NCBI GenBank assembly: GCA_015499985.1
Contig: JAAAUF010000072.1
Span: forward strand, 1-64,000
DNA: 64,000 nt
Direction of reading: 5' to 3'
Source of the DNA: Haplosporangium gracile
Taxonomy: Eukaryota > Mortierellomycota > Mortierellomycetes > Mortierellales > Mortierellaceae
Position 1 is the first letter of the stretch; each line of letters opens with the position of its first letter. The position numbers and the translations under genes are program-made. Positions 1-10,850 of the stretch are shown here, piece by piece. The notes under the pieces were generated by a model. That model ran no database searches. It was not told where the DNA came from and saw only the letters and a program-made list of their open reading frames with translations.

Positions 1-51
1 CCCGGGTCTACCGCGTGGCAGGCGGTAATTATACCACTAAACCAACCACGC
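1..51 (-). tRNA. tRNA-Gly (GCC), 3' part cut off by the window edge
   Basis: Read on the minus strand, the sequence starts with a GCGTGGT acceptor 5' arm. A D-arm with a GTTTAGTGGTATAAT A-box follows, then an anticodon stem-loop in which the loop CTGCCAC lies between ACCGC and GCGGT, giving anticodon GCC. The T-arm is entered (GACCCGGG) and the window ends before its loop. The 5' end is at base 51. The anticodon stem pairs perfectly, and the arrangement matches eukaryotic tRNA-Gly(GCC). The T-arm and 3' acceptor strand lie outside the window. Confidence 0.93.
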
Positions 52-456
52 TTCAATGCTGCTTGATGGAAGATAGTAATTCTACAGAATTATAAACCAA
101 AAAAATTAACTTCGCATACAGGTCACATGATGATAGTCTCGTGATTGATGAAAGAGAATATAAAGGATAATAAAAAAAGAAAAAAAAAAGGGATAATGGA
201 TTTGGATTGAGTGGGCCTGGCCCGAGCGTGTGAAGAAGAGAGTCGGAGGGGCACAGATTTTCCGCCCCCAAATAAAAAAGAAAAACCAAAAGTAAAAAAT
301 TGATTCCGTTGTTTCCCCAAACGTATATATGTATACATACTTCAACTCGACAAGTTTCATAGACTGAGCCGAGGAGAAAACTACGTTCAACCTCGGGTCC
401 TTGAAGAGGTACTTCTTCGAGGTATCTAGCATGAATCCGGAACTTTTATTGAACGC

Positions 457-488
<32 letters not shown>

Positions 489-1071
489 TTGAAAAAAAAT
501 ACAAATAAAAAAAAAAAAAAAGGGAGCGAAGAAGGGGGTGAAAGGAAGGAGTAAAAGACAAAAACCTTTTTTAATTGGTTCGAGGACTTTCGACCCAGTG
601 CCAGAAGAGGTACACACACAAACAGCAGCAGCAGATACAGCAACAACAACAGCAGTGGTGGTAGTAGTAGTAGCAGTAGTAGTAGCGATAGTAGCAATAG
701 TAGCAATAGTAGCGCGATGAAAAAACGTACTATCAATCTCGTATCGTCGCGATTTCAAAATCACAAACCGAGCGGCGTTGTTTGCTTTATCGATCAAAAA
801 CGATCAAAGCAAAAGTTGTCGACATACCTTCACACGCTAAAAATACTATGCATTTTTCGTCGATCTGATGGAGGGAAGGAGGGGCTGTCGTCGTTCAAGC
901 ACAAAAAAGAAAACGATAAACCCCCATCCATCTCTTCACTTTAACACGACGATATTGCAATACACAAACAAAAGCAAAACAAATCTGTTCACGCGGCTTG
1001 CGATAATCTCTTTGTTTATTTTTGTACGCATTTGTTTTTTTGTCCAGCCTTACTTTTTCTAAAGGCGTTTA
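52..1071. other. spacer between the tRNA gene and HRD3; low-complexity DNA
   Basis: No gene could be supported here. The stretch holds a T homopolymer near 459-481, A-rich runs near 500-522, and a purine/pyrimidine-skewed trinucleotide stretch (CAG/CAA, then GTAGTAGTA) at about 624-715. The last few hundred bases are probably the 3' UTR and terminator of HRD3, which ends at 1072 on the minus strand. Open frames on both strands are mostly products of the homopolymers. Confidence 0.6.
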
Positions 1072-4000
1072 TTATCCGCCAGCGGCATAGTAAGCAAAGC
1101 GACCAGGTGCGTTAGGATCGCCCGGCAATCCTCCCATCGGCGGCTGCTGTTGCTGGTTCTGATTATCATTGTTGTTATTATTCCCCTCATTGTTCCGGTT
1201 GCCCTGTTGTTGTTGCTGTGGCTGCTGCTGGTTGCCGAACCGAAACTGGCGGACATACATCAGGTACCCGACCACCATACACAATCCAATAATAACAACA
1301 CTTTCCACCAACTCATCATCGTCCATATACATCTCGTCATCGTCCCCTTCAGCACCACCACCGGGCTGTCGATGATGTCGCTGCTGAAATCCATCCACGT
1401 CATCATAGTCACCATCGTCACCCGGTACAGCCTGCTTCTGGTTCGTCCACTTTTTCACACCATTTTTGCCAATCTCGTTCAGGTCCCATCCGTTCCCGCT
1501 ACCATCGCCACTGCCGCTGTTCTCGCTATTGGTGGCACCACCCTGGCCTCCTTCTCCTGCGCCAGCTCCAGCAGTAGCATCACCACCACCAGAGGCATCC
1601 TTATTGGCAGATCCACGTCCTGATGATGATGCCTTACCGCTGCCGATCGACCAGAACGATGATGCATCCGCGCCAGTCTCGTCTCCCGTCAAGTAGCTCC
1701 AGATAAAGCGAGCATTCAACCTCGCCAACGACAGACTCACAGGTAAAACTGCAATCTTGTTGGTTGTCAGTGACTGGTCATACCATCGCTTCGCAAGGTA
1801 AAAATCCTAAAATAAGGCAAACAACATATTTAGTTAGCACTTTTGAGATGTCATTTTACAGCCTCACGTATGTATTTTTCACAACAAACCAAACGCACAA
1901 AAAAAGATGGTTACCTTAGCGACGCCGACACCGTTCTCATGCATCCAGCCGAGATTCCACATGGCCATGGCCGAACTCTCTGATTCAGCAGCGACCTGAT
2001 AACATGCCGTTGCCTTCTTGTAGTCCTGCTCTGTGCCGATTCCCATATAATAGTAGTCACCCATTTTGACTCGGGCATCCACATCACCTTGGTTGGCTGA
2101 ACGGGTCCAGTAGACCAATGCCATCTCCAAAAGTCTCGATGGACTGGCCAAACTCACAAGCGCCGTATCTGCCATCGCCATTAGTGGTGATCTCTTAGGG
2201 GACGTCAACATGGTCAGATAATGTGTCGTTGGGAGTTCTAATACAAATGTGTGGTAATGTAAGTTATTGGTTAATATATAGTTGATAAAAATTGAATATC
2301 TTTCGATGGATTTAAATCTGTAAGAAAGTACCTCGGTCAAGAATCCAGGCAAAATTGGATTGTCCAACTTCATATCCTCGTTCTGCTGCCTGAAGGTACC
2401 CGATGGCTGCATACTCGACATCTCCTGCCTGGTATGCATCGTATGAATCTGAAAAGAGCGTATCGCCCCAGTCGCCTCTCTCTGCAACATGTTTGAAGTA
2501 CTATTCCAAGCCAAGAAAGTCAATCATTAGCGAAAAGCGAAAGCTGGTTAGGGATGCCGCCTTTTCATACCATGCCACAATACACGTTGGGAGCTTAAAG
2601 TCCATGTCGTTGCTTACCCTGGAGGCCTTTTCACACTGCTTCGTCACGCCTAGACCATCATAGTACATCTTTCCAAGATAATACACTGCTTGAAAGTTCT
2701 GCATCTGACCCGCTTCCCAGAAGTACTGATAGGCTTGATTGTAATACTTTGGATTCTCTGTTGAATTGTTACCATGGAAATTATAAGACGTGAATACTTC
2801 GAGCAATTTTTTTTTTTTTTTGGTCGCACACAGGAAACATAGCCTTGCATCAACGCGAGTGTGTCTTACCGAGATAGATCAGGCCCAAGTTCACCTTGGC
2901 GTCGGAGTATTTGAGTTCAGCTGCCTTCATAAAGAGCTCGATCGCCGCCGCACGATTCACCTTGAATCCAGCTGCGCCCTTCAATTGCATGACTCCCAGT
3001 CCGTTGAGAGCCAGAGGATTCTCCTAAAAAATTTACACAAAGTAGCGTGAAAAATATCAGGAATCGCAATTTTAACTAACCTTCCAACAACGCGCGTGAC
3101 AACATTCGCAAAAAGTACGGCTTGCTTACCAAGATGGCAGCCTTATTGAACCAATGCAAAGCCTCCGACTCACTGGCCTTGAATCCCTCTCCGCGCCAGT
3201 ACATCTTTCCAAGCAGTGCAGCTGCAAAAGCCGCGTCTTCCACGTCCCTGGTGCGACCTTCACGCCTTCTCTGATCCCTGGCTTCCAAAATCGCCGCATT
3301 GGTGTTCAGCTTCGGTGTGAAGAAGCTCTCCGCCACCTTCTTCAAGTATCCTCCAGCCTTGACATAGTCCCGAGGAATCGTTACTTTCACTGCGTTTCCA
3401 GTGTAGAAGAGAATACCAAGTTGGAACTATACATATAAATAAAGTCAACGCCATCAATTAGCACGTTGTTCAAAAGCAGGTTAAAAAACAGGTGGCTGCA
3501 AGTCGAGAATCTCCGGGAATGTACCTGTGCTGCTCTAGCCTCTGGGCTATCGTGGTCGGCAATATATCGATGGAACTCGATGAAATCCTTGATGTTGCTT
3601 GCAAATGCACTGTCCTCGGGCTCTCCTGGTCCACTGGCGCCAGATCCGTACGTGCCGCCATCGTTGTCTGTCAATCGCCCCTTGGTTGGTGGCATGTTAC
3701 GCCCCAGAGGAGGCCCACTGATGTACATCGCGTGCGCTAATGGTCGAGAAAAGGAGTACAGCCTAATGTTAGAAGAGTGAACTAATGATCCTGTTGCCAA
3801 AAAATTCAGACATAAATACCATCATCGCCTTCGATTTGAAGTACCCTTGTCGGCGACACGTTTGTAGTAAAAGAGCGAGTCATCACAGCTTTTTTTCGTT
3901 CCAATGCCGTGCATGTATTTGTACCCAAGCGTCAGCTCTGCAGCAGTGTCGTTTGCCCACGCAGAGAAGGTTGTGTACAACATCGCCTTGGCCTCATCCC

Positions 4001-5031
4001 GCTCCACGACATTGCCGAGTCCAGTCGAGTACATGAATCCGACCATCTGCTGCGCTGTCCCGTTTCCTGACCGATCCGCCAGTGCCGCATACATGTCGAA
4101 AGCCTGACCCAGGTCGCGCTTGGTTTTGTATTGCCCATGCTATTTTTCAGATAGGATATTATAGTGTAAGTACGAACGTAAACTGCCAGTGATTTACATT
4201 GAGTCCGCATTGGCATGTTCAAAGGTACCGACATTCTACTTACAAAGTACATATTAGCGAGGGTCCACAGGGCATCGTCGTTGTTGTATTCATATCCAGC
4301 CTTCTCCAGGAGATCCATGGCCTTTGCAATGTTGACATCCCTGTGCCGCCTGACTGTCGCCTTTCCTGCATTGTTGCTGGAGCTAGATCCAGAAAACTCC
4401 TGAGTATCCTCATTCTCGTTCTCAGCAGTAGGTGTTGAGGTAGAAGTTGATGTTGGTGTTGTGCCGTCATCGTTGGCAGAGTTGGACTTAAAGAATGATA
4501 CTACTCCTTGAGTGACGAGTCGGAGGGCCGTTGGGAGGATACCCTTTTGTTTCTGGAGCTCGTCTGACAGGAATGACCTTGCGAAGGATGATTGCTGTTT
4601 GACAAAGACGCGTTGGTTGGCCTTGATCGGTGATGCCTCGAGAAGTGCTACCGCTTCCTGATACATCTTCTTGCCTAAATGTCCAACCATAGGAAAGGCA
4701 TATTAGTCGACCATTTAGACTGCCATCTTATCCGCAACGATGGGTCTCTTTCCGAAGATGTCCAAATTGCTTTCCGAAGAGAAGTGGCTGTCATAATTAC
4801 CATCCTCGATCTTGTGCTGAGTTTCGAGGCCTATGTGAAACTTTTCCACGTCAAGGCTGAATGTGTCCTGAGAACCGGCCTCAGCGGAGACGACGAGGGT
4901 CACTGCCAAGAGCACTAGTTAAATGCATGCATAGAGGACCATAGGACAGTTAATGAATGAAAGTTATGAGAACACTCAGTTAGACATATCACCGCAAGTG
5001 TATATTTCTTCTTGCTGTTCCATGTCGACAT
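1072..5031 (-). CDS. HRD3: SEL1L/Hrd3-type ERAD ubiquitin-ligase subunit, 11 exons
   Basis: Hrd3/SEL1L is the ER-luminal receptor of the Hrd1 ubiquitin-ligase complex and passes misfolded glycoproteins to retrotranslocation. My exon chain is 5031-4986, 4914-4801, 4674-4244, 4139-3845, 3736-3525, 3426-3130, 3023-2870, 2757-2618, 2500-2332, 2237-1915 and 1806-1072. It stays in phase throughout and gives 971 aa. A signal peptide with a lysine-rich n-region and a long hydrophobic core spans residues 1-28, and the initiation ATG was chosen because it creates this. Sel1-like repeats follow from about residue 165 to 745, for example the LGKMYYDGLGV and NLGWMHENGVGV units. Next come a Gly/Ser-rich acidic linker, one membrane span near 890-911, and a Q/N-rich tail on the other side. 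Repeat order and the C-terminal anchor match SEL1L. The first intron uses a weak GTCTAA donor, so exon 1 is the least certain part. Confidence 0.93.
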
Positions 5032-5566
5032 ATGTGTGCATGTTTGTTGGGGTTGGGTGAATGTTGTTGGTGTACCTGTGCAGCTCAACAAGACCCTTTT
5101 CCGGACGGTCTTTTGTGCCATCAGTTTTTATGTCTATGTGGAGGTGAGTGTAGTACTCGATGCACCCCTTTGCTTTATTCCTGTTGTTGTTGCGGAGTAA
5201 GGGTACGAAGGAGAGTGGGCGAGTGCGAGGGAGATGGGGGGAGGGTGAAGAGGGGTACACTTTTCTCCTTGTCCGTTGGTGGTGTCGATGGGTATGCTGA
5301 AGGAATGTTGCAAGCTGTCGTTGCGCTGTTCCTCTACGGCGTGAACGTAATTATTTCGTTGGCGCGACACCATTCGACGAGGAAATAAATTTGTGACTGG
5401 CTTATCACTCGTTTTCCCTTTAAACCAAAGTCGTGCCACCTCAACGTCCTTCGATCAGTTTCTCATCTGATTTGCTAGGCCGCCATTGACCCCCCAGTCT
5501 CTTGGCACATTGTCATGGCTATGCAGCATGGTATTTATGCTCAAAAAATAAATAGGCGTATTTATT

Positions 5567-8060
5567 CTACTCAGAGCTGAACTTGTAGATAGATCGCTGG
5601 CGATAGACCTGATCATGATGCAGAGTAACCATCCCAGCCCAATCGCGATGATGAATGGCGTCAGGGAACCGGATAGGCTCTAAACAAATGCCCGCGAACT
5701 TGTCAAACTCAGCCTCAATCTTGACCTTGCGCTCATCTCCTGGCACCGTAGGCACAGAGGTAGCTGCAGCGGCAGGGAAGATGACGAGTGGGCGGCCGGG
5801 GATATCGAGGCTCTTGGATTTGGTTCTTGGGAGGAGTGACTTGTCGAGGTATCCGGCAGCGTAGAGGACGACTGCTGGTTCAGAGGTCGACAGATCTAGG
5901 CGGATACCAGATCTTGGGGAATACAACGTCGCGACGTGAGGGGTGCGAGGCCAGTAGGCTTGGATCCCCAGATCGTTGACTGGTACTTTAGTTGTGTGAC
6001 TAGCGTCGGTCCCGTCTAATGCAAAGACATGGTCGTAACCGTATCCTCCCGGGATCGAATCGAGTCCATACCCAAGAGCCTTGTTCCTGCTAACTGGGAG
6101 TGCCTCTGTTCCTGTGAAATCTAGGAGTTCCTTTTGGACGTGTAGCTCAGGTGTCTGGGTGACATCGATGAGGACACCTGTCGGGACGGGATATTTGTTG
6201 CCCAACTCGACAAGTGTTGAGGTCGAAAGCCAGAGCGTATGGTCTTTAACTGTGCAAGGGTTCTTGATAGCAACAACTTTGTTCTCATCGTTGTTGTTGT
6301 TGGTGGTGGTGGTTCCGAATGTTGGTGGTGTTTCGAGAAAGAGAGATTGAAGCTGATCTGTTTGGTCCTCTAAGGGGTTCAGAACTCCATCCAGGTTCCA
6401 GTACGCATGATTGGTCAAACTGACGATCGTTGAATGCAGATCCATACTAGTCGTATCCTGTGATATTGGCCCCTCAGTCTTTCTCCCTTCCTTCAACTGC
6501 GCCGAGAACTCAATAACCAGCTCTCCTTGTCCAGTCAATTTGTACTGAACACGAGAGACCAATCGACCAGGATAGCCAGAATCTCCGTGAGGTGAAACCC
6601 ATTCGAGTGTGACAGACGTTTCGTCCTGGTTGACATCGACGGTAGTCCAGTGCTGTTTGTCAAACCCCTTGGATCCTCCGTGGTGGCAATCGAGTCCGTT
6701 CGAGACTTGCAAGACATGTGTTGGTGCCTGGGTCGGCGACGTGGCGGCAGTGGTAGTAGTAGTGGGATTGTGTGCATGTGTGCTCTCGAGCTGGAATGTG
6801 GCGTTGGCAATTCTATGTAATCAAAAAGCGTTGGGGGGGGGAGGGGGTTGGTGTTAGTCGACTGTTGAAAGACTAAGGCAGAGAGAAAGCGCGGTAACAA
6901 AGGGGTGGCGACATGTTTTAGAGGACTAACAAGATATGCATGTATGGGATAATTCAACCGCCGAAGCATGGAGAGAAGGGTCACAGAGGAAGAAGAGACG
7001 AGGAGGAGGGATAAGGTTTCCTCTTTTATTTTTCATGTTTTGGAGGTTGTTGCTGTTGGCCGTCCACGTCTACAACTACCAAGATGGAGGCACATGTTTT
7101 TTCATGTACATTACTCCAATGGGCTCTTGCTCATTTGAAAGAGGGGGGGGAGGGAGAAAGGAGAGAGCATTACAGAAACGGGGAGAAATGGAGGGGCCAA
7201 TGTATGTATTCTCAAATGTATCTTGTCTGTCGTATGGTACCATTTCCTTCGTTATTATTATTCACCACTTCAAGTGCCTCACTTTTTTAACCTTGGCTGG
7301 CCCCTGTCTTCATTTTCAAAGTTAGATATTGATGGCAATAATAGCTCCCATGGACAATTCAACTTCCTCAGCACACTCCTCAAAGTCCAACTGAACTCCT
7401 TTTTGATGAGCTTTTGATACCTCCTCTTTCATATCCGTCATATAGCAAGAGACAGGGGGGAAAAGAAAGAAGATTCGAGCCAAGCGGTTTGTCAGGTGGA
7501 GATTGAAAACGCAGTGTGGAGTTGGGAGTTGTGTTTGAATGAGTGTGGACAGGCGCAATAGACATGTGCTTTGGCGTTTGTGCGCACCCTTCTCTCTCTC
7601 TTTTTTTTTTTGCTCAAGTCTCAAGTCAAGTGGAGAAAGAGAGCTATGGGGGGGGGGGTGGGGGGAAATACATACTCCTATCCTCCAACCCTCCTATCGC
7701 GCCATTCCGGTATACTCTTTACTCGTCAAGATACTGTGCTCCGATAGTTGGAGAGCAAAAGCAAAATAAGACGACGTACCGACTGGCAGTGGGTCCAATG
7801 ATGGAGCCAAAATAAGGGTTCAGGGCACCAGGTTGTGCCTGGGCGATATAATCTTGCCAGTGGTCAAATCCTAGGACGACATCCTGAGGCTGGTTCCAGC
7901 GGTCTGGGCAGGTCAGGTGGGTCAGTGTCGCGCCATAGGTTAAGATGGTTGCCGAGAATGCTTTATCCTTGTTGTTGGTCCCTGTATTTGTAATGAGGGT
8001 CAGTTCGTGTTGCTGAACCAACGCTGGCTCACTTGCCAGGATTGTTGTCTTGACGGGCAT
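5567..8060 (-). CDS. GALM: galactose mutarotase-like (aldose 1-epimerase) protein
   Basis: Aldose 1-epimerases interconvert alpha and beta anomers of hexoses and feed the Leloir pathway. The two exons, 8060-7780 and 6812-5567, join in phase (CG+A makes Arg in GPTASR/IANATF) and encode 508 aa. Family marks are FGSIIGPTASRIAN near residue 90, a HHGGSKGFDK motif near 140, NHAYWNL with the probable catalytic His near 229, and CLEPIRFPDA with the probable catalytic Glu near 472. It is longer than the usual 340-380 aa; the extra residues are mainly a Thr-rich insert near 105-120 and loops near 270-300. It has no signal peptide, so it is likely cytosolic. The 967-base intron (6813-7779) is far above the local norm. 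Hexose-6-phosphate mutarotases are related, so the exact sugar substrate is inferred. Confidence 0.92.
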
Positions 8061-9104
8061 AGTTTCTTTCTCCTTTAGTCCTGCTAGCTGTTTATGTCGT
8101 TATTGCTCCGAGTTGAACTGCTGCTGAAGAGACGATGAACAGATGATGAACAGAAGATGAACAGAAGATGCAAGTGATGGGGAAAGAGTGGACGAGAGAT
8201 GAGGTGGTGTGTGTATGACAGGACTGTGCTTTTGTATTGTTGTGCGTGTTGTCCAGTGTTCACAACCTTGTTCAGTTTATGCATATCTCACCAGCGAAGT
8301 CCACTTTGCCTCCCCTTATCGTTCAATGGCAGTTGAATGAACGAGCGCGAGTAAAAGTCGTTATTTTTGTATAACACGTTTCCTCTCCTATTTGTGAATC
8401 CGATGTCGCTCTATTTTCCTATGTTTATCCTCACTTTAAAGTCGACATTCATTCATCATTACTCTATCTCCACCTATACCTACACTTACTAGACAAAGCA
8501 GACTACCACCAGAAGTCTAAGTAAAATGGCGCCGCAGATGAGGCTCATTCTCTTTATGACCCTGCAGCAATTGGCGGCAGTTTAAGAGCTCTTGCACCTG
8601 GTGTGAAAACAAAAAAAAAAATGCGATCGAAGGGGCAGACAACCAAAAGGCTGTTGGAGAAGGGTCGAGGCCTTTTTTAAGCCTTTTATTCCTTCTTTAA
8701 ACTACTTGATTCCATCCTTCTTTCCCTTTTACTTTTTGTGTTAAACGGAACAACACAACAACTCGATCCGACTTGTCAATATCCTCAAGGCCAAGTCGAT
8801 CTCATGGTGCTCTCAACAAAAAGGGCTTTCTTCTCTTTTATTTGTTCCTCGACGGCTCCCCTCTGAATGGGCAGATAGTCAAACGGAAAAAAAATATAGT
8901 AAAAAGTTCCTCCACAGTCAATGATCGTCCAGCTGAACAAATACTCAATCGAACTTCCCTCCACTTCTCTCTTTTTCTCCTTCTCATTGATCCACAACAG
9001 CAAACAACAACATCACACCGTACAACGGCACACAGGGCAAAGCCGGTTGTGGTAATAAACGCAAATAAAAAACCGTAACGGAGAAATAAAATTGAGAGCA
9101 AGAT
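8061..9104. other. intergenic region upstream of the mutarotase gene
   Basis: This is probably the promoter and 5' leader of the mutarotase gene, which reads away to the left. Near 8130-8175 there is an imperfect tandem GATGAACAGA repeat. A 19-codon ATG frame at 8526-8585 has a good start context but no recognisable family. Otherwise I see only A- and T-rich sequence. Confidence 0.5.
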
Positions 9105-9355
9105 ATGGTTGTGTATGAACAAGACGAAAGGACACGGGTCCAAATCTCTGACCAGTCCGATGCGTGCCCGAAGAAGCTCTTTTGCAGCACCGAAGAGCAG
9201 GTTCAGAAATTGTCTCTCAAACAAGGTATGCAGGATGTGGAGAGATTTCCTCCTGAGCAGCAAAAGAGTAAGGAGCGAGCTGGCACATGTGTCTGTGCCT
9301 TCTCTCCTCTCCCACAGATGTAGTCCAGAGGAAAGGGCGCTCGTCTAATAAATAA
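9105..9355 (+). CDS. candidate two-exon micro-gene, 52 aa, unknown function
   Basis: An ATG frame at 9105-9225 is charged and non-repetitive (it contains DERTRVQISDQSD and STEEQVQKLSLKQ). It runs to an in-phase donor (CAAG/GTATGC). After 92 bases a strong pyrimidine tract and CACAG acceptor at 9317 open a second short exon, 9318-9355, that adds a basic tail (DVVQRKGRSSNK) and a stop. An in-frame TGA lies shortly upstream of the ATG. Third codon positions in exon 1 look G/C-biased like real exons nearby. I do not recognise the product. The opposite strand also has an open frame here (8838-9263), so strand is uncertain. This could also be chance open sequence in a leader. Confidence 0.38.
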
Positions 9356-10850
9356 TGATCGCGCGCGCATGAATCCTTCCTTCTTCTACACTTCCACACT
9401 TTTAGACACTTCGGCCATTTTCATTTTGGCGATTCCCTTTCCTCCATATCCACACTTGTATGCTTGCATGCCTGTTTGTTTGTTTTTCTTTCGGGACGTT
9501 TGATTACAGCATGGCGCAGAGCATTTTGGGCCAAAGGAAGAAATACAAAAAAAAAACGAGAAGGGTTTGGATTGCAACACAACCATCTATTCTTTTTTGT
9601 TGTTGCACACTTGTATTAGCGAAGCTTATTTGTTTATTGCTTTTTTCATTTTCATGCGAGCTAGTCGGTTGGGCAACGCTAGCGGAAAAATGAAAACAAG
9701 GTGCAAAAAATAGCAACAACAACGCTCTGTTCTCCTTTCAACGAAAAGGAAAGAAGGGGGTAAATGGCCAACGTTTCATCAGTAAACAACAACGGTGAAC
9801 AACAGCAATAACAGCAATAACAGCAATAACAACAAACGTCGGACATCCATCTATTGCAGTACTGAAATCGTTATGTCTACAAATCACTACAAGATGAAAA
9901 AAAACAAGAAAGCAAAGGATATACTTGAAATGTGTTTGTGCTGTATACTATGCTACATACGCGAATGGTACTTGCGGGACCTGTGCGTTCATTGAGCAAG
10001 AAAGACGGAAGGAAGTGATCAAGGAGAGAGAGAGAGAGACTGATAAAACACGAATGAGACTGACTGAGTCTAGTGAGTCGCTAACAACTGATCACCCTGG
10101 ATTGGTCTCTTTTCGGTCAAGGGCGGGAAGGGAGAGAGTGTCAACAGAGGAAAAAAATAAGTATTCTCGCCGTTCGCAAAGGAGGGGAGGGGAGCTTTTC
10201 ATTCATGGCCGGACATTATAGAGCGCTAATATGATAATTAACTTTCAATTGAATCGAACCCAGTTAGTCAGTCAACCTTGGTTATTATTACTTTCAACAC
10301 CCCGATCACACTCTCTCTCGTCTTCTTTCTCCACTTAAGTCCCTTTTCACTCTCTCCACGAGGTAGACTATCGCCTTCTCTCCTTCTTGTTCATCCCTTC
10401 TCCTTACCACTGGTCGTTTTTTTCCTTTTTCTTTTTCTTCATCCCAATCCTCCTTTCCTTTCCTTTTCTTTTCTTTTCTTTTCTTTTCTTTTCTTTTCTT
10501 TTCTTTTCTTTTCTTTTCTTCTCTTCTCTTCTCTTTACTCTTTTTTTCTTCTCGTCCCTTTTCTCCTCCTATCCCTTTTTTAATCTCTCACACCCCGTCA
10601 CACCCCTTCCTACTCTCTCACACCCCTTCCTACCTCACCAAGACACCGGTGCTCGCTCCTTCTCCCTTTTTCTTTCTTTCTCCACATACCCTTACCACCA
10701 TCCTCATACCCCAACTCTCACTCCTTCAGACACTCTTTCGCCAACACCTCCACCCTTCTCTCAACCCTCCCACCCATTCTATTACTCGAACCTCACTCCC
10801 CTCTCACCTCCCCACTTCCTCTCGCTTTTCACATATATAATACAATAATA
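9356..10850. other. intergenic region and pyrimidine-rich promoter of the Frizzled-like gene
   Basis: The first 900 bases hold nothing I can name apart from a GCAATAACA short repeat near 9802-9830. From about 10290 to 10840 the plus strand is almost entirely C and T, with stretches of CTCC and CACCCC. It ends in a TATATAATACAATAATA segment directly before the ATG at 10851. Pyrimidine-rich core promoters and leaders are common in fungal genes. I infer promoter plus 5' UTR. Confidence 0.55.
10461..10520. repeat. (TTTTC)n pentanucleotide microsatellite
   Basis: About twelve uninterrupted copies of a 5-base CTTTT unit lie in the pyrimidine-rich region roughly 330 bases upstream of the Frizzled-like start codon. 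Imperfect CTCTT copies continue to about 10535. The length is likely variable between strains. Confidence 0.95.

Noticed and set aside
106..561. 151-codon minus-strand frame beside the tRNA
   Set aside because: It contains poly-Lys and poly-Phe from A/T homopolymers. A short protein-like part (340-440) has no splice support.
4715..4800. extension of HRD3 exon 2 to the GTCTAA at 4720
   Set aside because: The extra residues cannot be joined in phase to exon 3. The GTAATT donor at 4800 joins GLETQHKIEDG to KKMYQEAV in frame.
7322..7624. possible coding exon inside the mutarotase intron
   Set aside because: The mutarotase exons join correctly without it, and the frame has no family features.
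8838..9263. 141-codon minus-strand frame overlapping the 9.1 kb micro-gene
   Set aside because: It is Cys/Phe/Leu-rich without a domain or good splice sites. The plus-strand alternative has a better intron.
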